Shown: piece by piece, positions 7,286 to 16,989 of the stretch | Position numbering within the stretch: position 1 is the stretch's first letter | Layout: every line of letters begins with the position of its first letter | Assembly (NCBI RefSeq): GCF_001665295.1 | Contig: NZ_LZSE01000056.1 | Coordinates: 80,765 to 144,764, forward strand | Length of the DNA stretch: 64,000 bases | Direction of reading: 5' to 3' | Origin: Mycobacterium sp. 1554424.7 | Lineage (GTDB): Bacteria > Actinomycetota > Actinomycetes > Mycobacteriales > Mycobacteriaceae | Position numbers and translations under genes: made by a program | The notes under the pieces: model-generated | Database searches by the model: none | What the model saw: only the letters and a program-made list of their open reading frames with translations | What the model was told of the DNA's origin: nothing

Positions 7286-8597
7286 GCCGTTCGGGCGCCG
7301 AAGCCTGCTGCGGGGCGCCGGCGTGCTCTCCGCGGCGTCGCTGACGCCCCTGGCGGCCGGCTGCGCCCCGGACGACGACGCGTTGACCTTCTTCTTCGCT
7401 GCCAATCCCGAGGAGCGGGACCGCAGGATGCGCGTCGTCGACGAATTCCAGCGCCGCCATCCCGACATCAAGGTTCGGGCGGTGTTGTCCGCGCCGGGCG
7501 TCATGCAGCAGCTGTCGACGTTTTGCGCCGGCGGCAAGTGCCCGGACGTGCTGATGGCGTGGGAACTGACCTACGCCGAGCTGGCCGCCAAGGGGGTGCT
7601 GCTGGACCTCAACACCATGCTGAGTCGTGATCAAGCCTTCGCGAGGGAACTGAAGTCGGACGGCATCCCGTCGCTGTATGACACCTTCGCGTTCAACGGG
7701 GGCCAGTACGCGCTCCCGGAGCAATGGTCCGGGAACTTCCTCTTTTACAACAGGCGGCTTTTCGCCGAGGCCGGGGCGCCGCCACCGCCCAGAACGTGGG
7801 ACCGGCCGTGGAATTTCGCGGAGTTCCTTGACACCGCCCGCGCCCTGACCAAGCGAAACGGCTCGGGGCGCGCCACCCAATGGGGCTTCGTGAACATGTT
7901 TGTCTCGTACTACTCGGCGGGGCTGTTCGCGATGAACAACGGGGTGCCGTGGTCCACGCCGCTGAAGAACCCGGCCCACTTCAACTTCGACAACGACGCC
8001 TTCATCGAGGCGGTGCAGTTCTACGCCGACCTGTCCAACAAGCACAGGGTGGCGCCCAACGCATCCGAGGTGCAGTCGATGTCCACGCCCGATCTTTTCG
8101 CGGCCGGCAGGGCGGCGATGGCGCTGGGCGGCCACTGGCGATACCAGACCTTCATCCGGGCCGACGGTCTGGACTTCGACGTCGCCCCGTTGCCGGTGGG
8201 ACCACGCCGGCAGGGCCAGGCCGCCCGCTCCAATATCGGTTCCACCGGGCTTGCCATCTCCGTGAGCAGCCAGCGCAAGGAGCAGGCGTGGGAATTCGTG
8301 AAATTTGCAACCGGGCCCGTCGGCCAGGCGTTGACCGGTGAATCCACCCTCTTCGTGCCGGTGCTGCGCTCCGCGCTCGACTCGACTGGATTCGCCGAAT
8401 CACATCACCGGATCGGCAACCTCGCCGTGCTCACCCAAGGGCCGGCGTATTCGGACGGTATGCCGGTCACCCCGGCATGGGAAAAGGTCGTTGCGTTGAT
8501 GGACCGCAGCTTCGGGCCCGTGCTACGCGGATCCCGGCCGGCGACGTCACTCACCGAGCTGTCGGCATCCCTCGACGAGGTGCTGCGCACACCATGA
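7275..8597 (+). CDS. Sugar ABC transporter substrate-binding lipoprotein (Rv2041c-like)
   Basis: Extracytoplasmic solute-binding protein, 440 residues. The N-terminus has a Tat-like RRSLLRG motif (residues 8-14), a hydrophobic stretch and the lipobox LAAGC with Cys30, so it is probably a Tat-exported lipoprotein. The body is a family-1 solute-binding fold with PDVLMAWELTYAELAAKG and a sugar-contacting region near GGQYALPEQWSG. It would capture a carbohydrate and deliver it to the permeases encoded next. The ATG overlaps the sigma-factor gene, and the stop overlaps the first permease (ATGA). Substrate cannot be read from sequence. Confidence 0.9.
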   Translation: MLDKPFGRRSLLRGAGVLSAASLTPLAAGCAPDDDALTFFFAANPEERDRRMRVVDEFQRRHPDIKVRAVLSAPGVMQQLSTFCAGGKCPDVLMAWELTYAELAAKGVLLDLNTMLSRDQAFARELKSDGIPSLYDTFAFNGGQYALPEQWSGNFLFYNRRLFAEAGAPPPPRTWDRPWNFAEFLDTARALTKRNGSGRATQWGFVNMFVSYYSAGLFAMNNGVPWSTPLKNPAHFNFDNDAFIEAVQFYADLSNKHRVAPNASEVQSMSTPDLFAAGRAAMALGGHWRYQTFIRADGLDFDVAPLPVGPRRQGQAARSNIGSTGLAISVSSQRKEQAWEFVKFATGPVGQALTGESTLFVPVLRSALDSTGFAESHHRIGNLAVLTQGPAYSDGMPVTPAWEKVVALMDRSFGPVLRGSRPATSLTELSASLDEVLRTP

Positions 8598-9520
8598 CAT
8601 CGGTCGACACGCCCACGGTTCCCGGCGCTTCCCGGCGACGCGCCCGGGCCGGTCGCCTGTTCGTCGCGCCCAACCTGGCCGCGGTCGCGGTGTTCATGCT
8701 GTTTCCGCTCGGGTTTTCGCTGTACATGAGCTTTCAACGTTGGGACGTGTTCAGCCCGCCAAAGTTTGTGGGCCTGAAGAACTTCGAAGATCTCTTCACT
8801 TCCGACCCGCTGTTCCTCATCGCGATCCGCAACACCGTGATCTTCACCCTGGGGACCGTCGTGCCCACCCTACTCATCAGCCTCGTGGTGGCTGGTGTGC
8901 TGAACCGGAAAGTCAAGGGCATAGGCGTTTTTCGCACGATCGTTTTCCTGCCGCTGGCCATCTCGTCGGTGGTGATGGCGGTCGTGTGGCAGTTCGTCTT
9001 CAACACCGACAACGGGCTGCTCAACATCATGCTCGGCTGGGTCGGAATCGGGCCGATCCCATGGTTGGTGGATCCCAACTGGGCCATGGTCTCACTTTGC
9101 ATTGTCAGCGTGTGGCGCGGCGTCCCGTTCGCCACCGTCATCTTGCTCGCGGCGATGCAGGGGGTCCCCGAAAGCGTCTACGAGGCGGCCAGAATCGACG
9201 GTGCCGGCGAGATACGGCAATTCGCGTTCATCACTGTGCCGCTGATCCGGGGGGCGATGTCATTCGTCGTGGTCATCTCGATCATCCACGCGTTCCAGGC
9301 GTTCGACATGGTCTACGTCCTCAACGGCGCGAACGGCGGTCCCGAAAGCGCGACCTACGTGCTGGGCATCATGCTGTTCCAACACGCCTTCTCGTTCCTG
9401 GAATTCGGCTACGCGTCGGCTTTGGCCTGGGTGATATTCGCGATCCTGCTCGTGCTGACCGTGGTGCAGTTGCGCCTGACGCGGCAGCGTTCCTTGGAGG
9501 CTTCCGGTGGTCTCGGCTGA
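8594..9520 (+). CDS. Sugar ABC transporter permease 1 (Rv2040c-like)
   Basis: Inner-membrane permease of the MalF/UgpA type, 308 residues with six predicted transmembrane helices. The first is residues 22-45. The cytoplasmic EAA loop that docks the ATPase is visible as YEAARIDGAGEIRQFAFITVPLI-type sequence near residue 200. The ATG at 8594 overlaps the binding-protein stop by four bases, so the longer upstream frame is not coding. It forms a heterodimer with the next permease. Confidence 0.9.
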   Translation: MTSVDTPTVPGASRRRARAGRLFVAPNLAAVAVFMLFPLGFSLYMSFQRWDVFSPPKFVGLKNFEDLFTSDPLFLIAIRNTVIFTLGTVVPTLLISLVVAGVLNRKVKGIGVFRTIVFLPLAISSVVMAVVWQFVFNTDNGLLNIMLGWVGIGPIPWLVDPNWAMVSLCIVSVWRGVPFATVILLAAMQGVPESVYEAARIDGAGEIRQFAFITVPLIRGAMSFVVVISIIHAFQAFDMVYVLNGANGGPESATYVLGIMLFQHAFSFLEFGYASALAWVIFAILLVLTVVQLRLTRQRSLEASGGLG

Positions 9521-10349
9521 GCGGGTCTTCAAACGCAACGTCTTTCGCGCCGTGCTGGTGTACACCGCGCTGACCGCGATCGCGTGGTGCTGGCTGTTCC
9601 CGATCGCCTGGGCGGTGTCCGGCTCGCTGAAGAACGAAGGCGAGGTGACCGAGCCGAGGCTGCTGCCGGCGCATCCGCGGTGGTCCAACTACACCGAGGT
9701 GTTCTCGCTGATGCCCTTCTGGCGCATGTTTTTCAACACCGTGCTGTACGCGGGGTGCGTCACGGCGGGGCAGGTCTTCTTCTGCTCGCTGGCCGGATAT
9801 GCGTTCGCCCGGCTGCAGTTTCGCGGCCGTGAGACGTTGTTCGTGTTGTACCTCGGCACGCTGATGGTGCCGCTGACCGTCACGGTGATCCCGCAGTTCA
9901 TCCTGATGCGGACCCTGGGCTGGGTGGACACGCCATGGGCGATGATCGTGCCGGGCCTGTTCGGCAGCGCCTTCGGCACCTACCTGATGCGGCAGTTCTT
10001 CCGCACACTGCCGACCGACCTGGAGGAGGCGGCGATCCTGGACGGTTGCTCGCCGTGGCAGATCTACTGGCGCATCCTGTTGCCGCACGCGAGGCCGGCC
10101 GTGCTGGTGCTCGCGGTGCTCACCTGGGTCAACGTCTGGAACGACTTCCTGTGGCCGCTGTTGATGATTCAGCGCAACAGCCTGGCGACGCTGACGCTGG
10201 GCCTCGTCCGGCTGCGGGGCGAATATGTCGCCCGCTGGCCGGTGATCATGGCCACCTCGATGCTGATCCTGGTGCCGTTGGTCATCATCTACGCCTTCGC
10301 CCAGCGCTCCTTCGTCCGCGGCATCGCCGTCACCGGAATGAACGGATAG
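9507..10349 (+). CDS. Sugar ABC transporter permease 2 (Rv2039c-like)
   Basis: MalG/UgpE-type permease, 280 residues with six predicted membrane helices. Its EAA loop reads [22 protein letters not shown] near residue 175. The GTG start at 9507 lies inside the end of permease 1, a 14-base overlap, with GGAGG upstream. Together the two permeases form the transmembrane channel of the importer. M. tuberculosis has the same gene order as I recall it. Confidence 0.9.
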   Translation: MVSAERVFKRNVFRAVLVYTALTAIAWCWLFPIAWAVSGSLKNEGEVTEPRLLPAHPRWSNYTEVFSLMPFWRMFFNTVLYAGCVTAGQVFFCSLAGYAFARLQFRGRETLFVLYLGTLMVPLTVTVIPQFILMRTLGWVDTPWAMIVPGLFGSAFGTYLMRQFFRTLPTDLEEAAILDGCSPWQIYWRILLPHARPAVLVLAVLTWVNVWNDFLWPLLMIQRNSLATLTLGLVRLRGEYVARWPVIMATSMLILVPLVIIYAFAQRSFVRGIAVTGMNG

Positions 10350-10351
10350 CC

Positions 10352-11431
<1,080 letters not shown>

Positions 11432-11463
11432 CTCCCCGCCGAACGTGGAGTTGTTGTGCCGGA

Positions 11464-11481
11464 TTGCGAGATATCCCGCAA
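11464..11481. promoter_or_regulatory. 18-bp imperfect palindrome between convergent genes
   Basis: TTGCGAGATATCCCGCAA pairs as TTGCG-n-GATATC-n-CGCAA, with one mismatched base pair. It is flanked by a looser outer pair TTGTTG/CAACAA. It lies in the 73 bases between the ABC ATPase stop and the DUF3349 stop, so a bidirectional terminator without U-tract is the simplest reading; a protein-binding site is possible. Confidence 0.4.
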
Positions 11482-11504
11482 CAAGTCGACGTTGGACGCC
11501 GGAT

Positions 11505-11792
11505 CTATGCGCTAGCGCACCCGATCGCGTGTAGCCGACGCTGCACGCGCGCGATGTCATCCTCGGAGGGCATCGCGTTGGTGACGTGGGTGATCGCCAC
11601 CCCCACGTCCGCGCTGCTGATCGGCGCACATCTGCGCATGATGAGTTCTCTTGTGATGGTGCTGATCTCGTCGTTCGATACGCGCCGGTGCGACAACGCC
11701 GCCAGCGGCGCATACCCGGTCGTCGGCATACCGGTGGGGTAACCGGCACGCAAAAAAGCGACGATGCTTGACACCCAATGGGACAGGTCCAT
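11505..11792 (-). CDS. DUF3349 protein
   Basis: Small protein of 95 residues, all helical in appearance. The motif FLRAGYPTGMPTTGYAPLAALSHRR is typical of DUF3349, followed by LSHRRVSNDEISTITRELIMR and a C-terminal VQRRL region. The family is restricted to mycobacteria and relatives and has no assigned function. The ATG at 11792 has AGGTGG a few bases upstream. It is convergent with the sugar-importer operon. Confidence 0.8.
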   Translation of the reverse strand: MDLSHWVSSIVAFLRAGYPTGMPTTGYAPLAALSHRRVSNDEISTITRELIMRRCAPISSADVGVAITHVTNAMPSEDDIARVQRRLHAIGCASA

Positions 11793-12057
11793 ACGTCCAC
11801 CTCGCTAACCGCCACACGCTATGCATTAACGGCACTTAGCAACCTAGCAGCGGCAACGCGATCAGCCCGGTAAGACCACGCAGTTACTTACGACAATTTA
11901 TGGATTTTTCAGACTTACGCCGGAATTCTTAACGTGTCACCGGAGCGGTACAGGCCGAAAGCGAAGATGCTGTTATTCGCGACAATGACTATCGAGCGCC
12001 CGAGCGCGACGATTGTCTCGCCAAGACCCGCGCCGCATGCCAAAGGGAGTCGCCCGG

Positions 12058-12756
12058 ATGATCCCCTATTCCGACGGTGTCCCGGCCCGCCGGTTTCCCA
12101 TCGTGAACTCCACGCTGATCGCGATCAACTTCGCGGTGTTCCTGTTCTACGAATTGCCGAACGGGGAGACCGCGGTTGACCGGGCGTCGTTTTATCCGTG
12201 CAACGTCGACGGTGCCTGCCGCGTCGGCGTCCCCTGGGCGTTCGGCTGGATCACGGCGATGTTCCTTCACGCAGGCTGGGATCACATCCTCGGCAACATG
12301 CTGTTCCTATTTATCTTCGGCAAGAACGTCGAGGACGCGTTCGGACGGCTCGGCTACCTGCTCTTGTACTTCGCGGGGGGATTCGTCGCCACGATGACGC
12401 AGACGGGCATGACCCTGATCTTCGGTTCCGCCTCCGATGCGCGAGTACCGACACTCGGTGCCAGCGGTGCGATCGCGGCCGTGCTGGGTGCTTATCTGGT
12501 CCTCTACCCGAGCTCGCGCATCAGCACCTTCATCGGATGGATCCCGGTCGGCATTCCGGCATGGGTGTTCCTGGGCGGCTGGTTTCTGTATCAGTTTTTC
12601 GAGGGCAACTCCTCGCTTGTCCAACCGAAAGCCGGCGGCAGCGGTGTCGCATTCTTCGCCCACGTCGGCGGGTTCGTGTTCGGATTCCTGGTAGCGAGAG
12701 TGCTGGTCGGTACCGACCGACTTGCGGCCCGGCAAACCGAAGGGACCGGACGATGA
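12058..12756 (+). CDS. Rhomboid family intramembrane serine protease
   Basis: Integral membrane protein of 232 residues. Rhomboid signature elements are present: HAGWDHILGNM (His76, Asn80), the catalytic serine in GASGAI (Ser136) and the partner histidine in FFAHVGGFVFG (His202). Six membrane helices fit the core. It would cleave membrane protein substrates within the bilayer. GGGAG lies 8 bases before the ATG at 12058. The stop overlaps the glgX-like start by four bases, an odd coupling of a protease with a glycogen enzyme. Confidence 0.88.
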   Translation: MIPYSDGVPARRFPIVNSTLIAINFAVFLFYELPNGETAVDRASFYPCNVDGACRVGVPWAFGWITAMFLHAGWDHILGNMLFLFIFGKNVEDAFGRLGYLLLYFAGGFVATMTQTGMTLIFGSASDARVPTLGASGAIAAVLGAYLVLYPSSRISTFIGWIPVGIPAWVFLGGWFLYQFFEGNSSLVQPKAGGSGVAFFAHVGGFVFGFLVARVLVGTDRLAARQTEGTGR

Positions 12757-14849
12757 CACCCAAAATCGTGCCGGGCCGGCCCGACCCGCTCGGCGCCGTG
12801 CCGGAGGCGGCGGGAACCAACTTCGCGGTGGCCTCGGGCGGTGACGAGGTGACGCTGTGCCTGTTCGATGCCGACGGCGCGGAGACTCAGCTGGTGTTGC
12901 CCGAGCGCGACGGCGACGTCTGGCACGGCTTCGTGCCGGGGGTCGGGCCGGGACAGGCCTACGGATTTCGGGTCGGCGGTCCCTTCGATCCCGCGCGCGG
13001 GCTACGGTACAACCCCGCCAAGCTGCTGCTGGACCCCTACGCGCGCGCCATCGCGGGCGACGTGCGGTTCGGGCCGGAGGTCGTCGGTCATGCCCCGGAA
13101 AATCCCGGCGCGCCAAGCCCTCTGGACTCGGCGCAACACGTCCCGCGGAGCCTGGTCTGTGCGGCGCCGCCGCCCCTCGCCGCACCCAAGCCGCGGCACG
13201 CGCTCGCCGACAGCGTCCTGTACGAGGTTCACGTTCGCGGATTCACCGCAACCCATCCGGGCATCCCCCAAGAACTGCGCGGTACGTACGCGGGCCTCGC
13301 CCACGAGGCGGCCCTGCAGCACCTGATCGACCTGGGCGTGACCGCGGTGGAGCTGCTACCCGTGCACCGCAGCGTTCCCGAGCAATTCCTCGTCGACCGG
13401 GGTCTGACCAACTACTGGGGATACAACACGATCGGATTCTTTGCGCCGCACCCGAATTACTCCGCCGCGGCGCGAGCCGGCCAGTCGGGCGGAGAAGTCG
13501 AAGAATTCCACGCGATGGTCGACGCCCTGCACGGCGCCGGTCTGGAGGTGATCCTCGACGTAGTGTTCAACCACACGGCCGAGGGCGGTGCCGGCGGGCC
13601 GACCCTGTGCTTCCGCGGGCTCGACAACCCCGCCTACTACCGGCTCGTAGCTGGTGACCCGAGCAGTTACTACGACACGACCGGCACCGGCAACTCGTTG
13701 AACACCGACCACCCCACGACGCTGCGGTTGATCATGGATTCCCTCCGGTATTGGTTGTCGCGGATGGGCGTGGACGGATTCCGGTTCGACCTCGCTGCCA
13801 CCCTCGGCCGGGAGGGCGGCGCCTTCGACCCGGTGTCGGCCTTCTTCGATCTCGTCGGTCAAGATCCGGTGATTTCGCAGGCGAAGCTGATCGCCGAGCC
13901 GTGGGATGTCGGCCAGCTGGACAGCTACGAGGTCGGTCGGTTTCCGCCGCTGTGGAGCGAATGGAACGGTCGCTTTCGCGACACCGTCCGCGACTGGTGG
14001 CGCAGTCAGGACGGGTGTCTTGCGGAGTTCGCATCGCGGCTGTGTGGGTCGGCGGACATCTACGGCGATCGTGCGGAGGGACGCCGCCCGAGCGCCTCGG
14101 TCAACTTCGTCACCGTGCACGACGGCTTCACGCTGAACGACCTCGTCTCCTATGACCGAAAGCACAATGAGGCCAACGGCGAAAACAACCGCGACGGCAC
14201 CGATGACAACCGGTCATGGAACTGTGGCGTGGAGGGACCGACCGACGATCCCGGGGTGTCGGCGCTTCGCGCGCGACAGCAACGCGCGTTCCTGCTGACG
14301 CTCTTGTTGTCCGGCGGTGTCCCGATGCTGCTCGGTGGTGACGAGCTCGGCCGCACCCAGCGGGGCAACAACAACGCCTATTGCCAGGACAACGAGATCA
14401 CCTGGTTCGACTGGTCGGCGGCCGACCATGAGCTCGTCAGGTTCACCAAAGACCTCATCGCGCTGCGTCGCCGCCACCCCGTATTCCGCAGGCGCCGCTT
14501 CCTCACCGGCGCCTCCGCCACGGACTTGCGCTGGTTCACGCCGACCGGCGCCGACATGACGTCCCAGGACTGGGCGGACCCGATTGCGCGCAGCATCGCG
14601 TTGTTCATCGACGGCGCAAGCGATCCCGACGTCGCCCCCGACGGAACGCCGTTGGTTGACGATGACTTTCTCGTATTCGTCAACGCCTGGTGGGAGTCGT
14701 TGACTTTCTTTGTCCCCGCGAGTGTTGTGCCCCGTCCCTGGGAGATCGTGTGCGACTCGTTCGACCCCACCCGAACCGGGCGCGCCGCGCAGCAGCTGGA
14801 GGTCGGGCCGAGGTCCGCGATGGTCCTGCGATCCACTGGCGCGCCGTAA
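12753..14849 (+). CDS. glgX: Glycogen debranching enzyme (GlgX/TreX-type, GH13)
   Basis: Cytoplasmic isoamylase-type enzyme of 698 residues that removes alpha-1,6 branches from glycogen-like glucan. Residues 1-130 form a CBM48-like N-terminal domain. The GH13 barrel follows with DVVFNH (269-274), the nucleophile Asp346 in DGFRFDLA, the acid/base Glu382 in AEPWDVG and the third carboxylate in VTVHDGF. GEN NRDGTDDN-type spacing after it is typical of GlgX. The ATG overlaps the rhomboid stop (ATGA). No trehalose synthase genes follow, so this may be a second debranching enzyme of the genome. Confidence 0.92.
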   Translation: MTPKIVPGRPDPLGAVPEAAGTNFAVASGGDEVTLCLFDADGAETQLVLPERDGDVWHGFVPGVGPGQAYGFRVGGPFDPARGLRYNPAKLLLDPYARAIAGDVRFGPEVVGHAPENPGAPSPLDSAQHVPRSLVCAAPPPLAAPKPRHALADSVLYEVHVRGFTATHPGIPQELRGTYAGLAHEAALQHLIDLGVTAVELLPVHRSVPEQFLVDRGLTNYWGYNTIGFFAPHPNYSAAARAGQSGGEVEEFHAMVDALHGAGLEVILDVVFNHTAEGGAGGPTLCFRGLDNPAYYRLVAGDPSSYYDTTGTGNSLNTDHPTTLRLIMDSLRYWLSRMGVDGFRFDLAATLGREGGAFDPVSAFFDLVGQDPVISQAKLIAEPWDVGQLDSYEVGRFPPLWSEWNGRFRDTVRDWWRSQDGCLAEFASRLCGSADIYGDRAEGRRPSASVNFVTVHDGFTLNDLVSYDRKHNEANGENNRDGTDDNRSWNCGVEGPTDDPGVSALRARQQRAFLLTLLLSGGVPMLLGGDELGRTQRGNNNAYCQDNEITWFDWSAADHELVRFTKDLIALRRRHPVFRRRRFLTGASATDLRWFTPTGADMTSQDWADPIARSIALFIDGASDPDVAPDGTPLVDDDFLVFVNAWWESLTFFVPASVVPRPWEIVCDSFDPTRTGRAAQQLEVGPRSAMVLRSTGAP

Positions 14850-14884
14850 CCCCGTTTGGCCGCAACGCTTCCTAGTATTGCCGG

Positions 14885-15721
14885 GTGGTCGATCGCTACG
14901 GAACCGATGTCCTCGCCGCGGGTCGGCGCAAGCCCCGCTCGACAGAGCACCCGGCCGATATCGGGCTGGTCGTCGAGGACGTCGAAACCGGCTATGTCGG
15001 GGCGGTGGTGCGAGTCGAATACGGCCGCGTCGACCTGGAGGACCGGCACGGCCACATCCGCGGCTTCCCGCTCGGCCCGGGCTTCTTGCTCGAGGGACGC
15101 CCGGTGATCCTCACCGCGCCGCGTCGCCCCGCGCCCGCCGCCGCGGCCAGGACGGCGTCCGGCTCCGTCGCGGTGCCCGGCGCGCGTGCCCGGGTCGCCC
15201 GGGCCGGCCGGATCTACGTCGAGGGCCGCCATGACGCCGAACTGATCGCCCAGGTGTGGGGCGACGACCTGCGTATCGAGGGCGTCGTCGTCGAGCACCT
15301 CGGCGGCATCGACGACTTGGTGGGCGTCGTCGCGGAGTTCGCGCCCGGCCCCGGGCGCCGGCTCGGCGTGCTCGTCGACCACCTCGTCGCCGGTTCGAAG
15401 GAGACCCGGATCGCCGACGCGGTGCGCCGCGGGCCGGGGGGCCGCGACACCCTGGTCGTCGGCCACCCCTACGTCGACATCTGGCAGGCCGTGAAGCCGC
15501 AGCGGCTGGGCCTGGCGGCCTGGCCGCAGGTGCCGCGGCACATCGAGTGGAAGCACGGCGCCTGCGAGGCGCTCGGCCTGCGGCACGCCAACCAGGCCGA
15601 CATCGCCCGGGCTTGGCAGCGCATCCGCTCGAGGGTGCGCGATTGGAACGACCTGGAACCGGCGCTCATTGGCCGCGTCGAGGAGCTCATCGACTTCGTG
15701 ACGCAACTGTCCGGCGAGTGA
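14885..15721 (+). CDS. DUF3097 protein
   Basis: Protein of 278 residues typical of the actinobacterial DUF3097 family. Residues 5-75 are a strand-rich region (GLVVEDVETGYVGAVVRVEYGRV). From about residue 110 a TOPRIM-like pattern is visible: RIYVEGRHDAELIAQVWGDDL with an acidic cluster, then LGVLVDHLVAGSKE. A primase/nuclease-like TOPRIM fold is my inference from this EGRHD...D pattern; function is not established. GTG start at 14885, 35 bases after the debranching-enzyme stop. Confidence 0.8.
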   Translation: MVDRYGTDVLAAGRRKPRSTEHPADIGLVVEDVETGYVGAVVRVEYGRVDLEDRHGHIRGFPLGPGFLLEGRPVILTAPRRPAPAAAARTASGSVAVPGARARVARAGRIYVEGRHDAELIAQVWGDDLRIEGVVVEHLGGIDDLVGVVAEFAPGPGRRLGVLVDHLVAGSKETRIADAVRRGPGGRDTLVVGHPYVDIWQAVKPQRLGLAAWPQVPRHIEWKHGACEALGLRHANQADIARAWQRIRSRVRDWNDLEPALIGRVEELIDFVTQLSGE

Positions 15722-15790
15722 CCGGGCGGTTACATCCCGGGGAATCAACGGCCCCAACGTGATTCAGCGACTGCCCTCCGTCCCTGATAG

Positions 15791-15810
15791 TTGAGGACTA
15801 AAGCCTCACG
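15791..15810. promoter_or_regulatory. Possible DosR (DevR) box
   Basis: TTGAGGACTAAAGCCTCACG matches about 14 of 20 positions of the consensus I recall for DosR, TTSGGGACTWWAGTCCCSAA. The core TGAGG-n7-CCTCA is symmetric. It sits 51 bases before the GTG of a tandem universal stress protein, a class often under DosR in M. tuberculosis. Confidence 0.45.
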
Positions 15811-15860
15811 ACCGACGCCCCACCGCCCGATAGCGTCGCTGGTGACGAAGGGAGAACCAA

Positions 15861-16736
15861 GTGTCTGAACCCGTGAAACGCCTAGGCGTCGTCGTCGCCG
15901 TCGACGGCTCGCCCGCTTCGAACGTCGCCGCGTGCTGGGCGGCCCGCGCGGCGGCAATGCGCAACGTTGCGCTGACCGTCGTCCACGCGGTGGCGACCCC
16001 CACCGCGACGTGGCCGCCCGTTCCGTACCCCGAAGCCTTGGCGGTGCGGCTCGAGGACGACGGCAAAAAGGCCATCATGCACGCCATCAAGATCGCCGAG
16101 GATGCGATGCCGGAGGACGGAAAGGTCGCCATCGGCCGGGAATTGGTTTATTCGACACCGGCGCCGACCCTGATCGAGATGTCGAACGAGGCGGAGATGG
16201 TCGTCGTGGGCACCGCCGGACGGGGTTTGTTGGCCCGCGGTGTGCTCGGTTCGGTCAGTTCGACCGTGGTGCGCCACGCGAGTTGCCCGGTAGCGGTGGT
16301 CCATGACGAGGACCTACCGGACGAGAAGGCCCCCGTCCTGGTGGGAATCGACGGCTCTCGGACGTCCGAACACGCGACGGAGCGGGCGTTCGACGAGGCA
16401 TGTCGCCGCGGCGTCGATCTGGTCGCGTTGCACGCATGGAGTGACGTCACGACCGAAGTTCCGTTTCTGGACTGGGCGACCGTGGAGGAGGAGGCGCAGC
16501 GCAGCCTCGGCGAAAGCTTGGCCGGCTGGGGTGAACGCTATCCGGACGTGACGGTGCGACGAGTGATCGTGCGCGACCGGCCGGCGCACCACCTCATCGA
16601 AGCGGCGGAATCCGCGCAGCTCGTCGTCGTCGGTAGCCATGGCCGAGGCGGTCTCACGGGCATGCTGCTGGGCTCCGTCAGCAACACCCTGCTGCATTCG
16701 GTCCGGATTCCCGTGCTCGTCGCCAAGCCGGCCTAA
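15861..16736 (+). CDS. Tandem universal stress protein
   Basis: Cytoplasmic protein of 291 residues with two UspA domains, residues 8-152 and 158-290. Each ends in the ATP-binding pattern G-2X-G-9X-GS: VVVGTAGRGLLARGVLGSVS in the first, VVVGSHGRGGLTGMLLGSVS in the second. Proteins of this two-domain type in M. tuberculosis (such as Rv2005c and Rv2623) respond to hypoxia and bind ATP. The GTG at 15861 has GAAGGGAGAA upstream. A DosR-like box in its promoter fits hypoxic control. The IS110-family element begins just behind the gene. Confidence 0.9.
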   Translation: MSEPVKRLGVVVAVDGSPASNVAACWAARAAAMRNVALTVVHAVATPTATWPPVPYPEALAVRLEDDGKKAIMHAIKIAEDAMPEDGKVAIGRELVYSTPAPTLIEMSNEAEMVVVGTAGRGLLARGVLGSVSSTVVRHASCPVAVVHDEDLPDEKAPVLVGIDGSRTSEHATERAFDEACRRGVDLVALHAWSDVTTEVPFLDWATVEEEAQRSLGESLAGWGERYPDVTVRRVIVRDRPAHHLIEAAESAQLVVVGSHGRGGLTGMLLGSVSNTLLHSVRIPVLVAKPA

Positions 16737-16744
16737 TGGGAATC

Positions 16745-16985
16745 GATCAGCGTGGCGTTAGCGGGTTTCGGCCGCAGAGCCGGAGAAGCTGATCACCGAG
16801 CCGGCCGGTCGGTGAGCACTTTGCTGGCCTGGAGCGAGGGTCGATTCCTAGCGCTAGATCGTTGCCCCGGCCGGTTGGTGAGGTCGCCTGTAGCGCTGGT
16901 GGGATGTCGTGCCGATCGAGCACTGGTCCATTAGGTCGCCGCCGGGTGTCCTCCGGCTCACGCCATATGTGATCACCGAGGAGGA
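16745..16985 (+). ncRNA. Candidate IS110 bridge RNA region
   Basis: The leader before the transposase is free of genes yet rich in structure. GATCAGC (16745-16751) pairs with GCTGATC (16788-16794) around a nested CGGC/GCCG stem. CTAGCGCTAG (16848-16857) is a perfect palindrome. CCGGCCGGTYGGTGAG occurs twice (16801-16816, 16867-16882), and TGATCACCGAG occurs at 16790-16800 and 16970-16980. Members of the IS110 group encode a bridge RNA in this position that guides recombination. Transcription here is inferred, not shown. Confidence 0.35.
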
Positions 16986-16989
16986 GAGG

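Noticed and set aside
9935-10351. N-terminal extension of the ABC ATPase frame
   Set aside because: It overlaps permease 2 in another frame; the ATPase family begins at the ATG at 10352.
16909-16989. GTG start extending the transposase by 27 residues
   Set aside because: The added residues lie within the structured leader and lack a ribosome-binding site; ATG 16990 has GAGGAGAGG directly before it.
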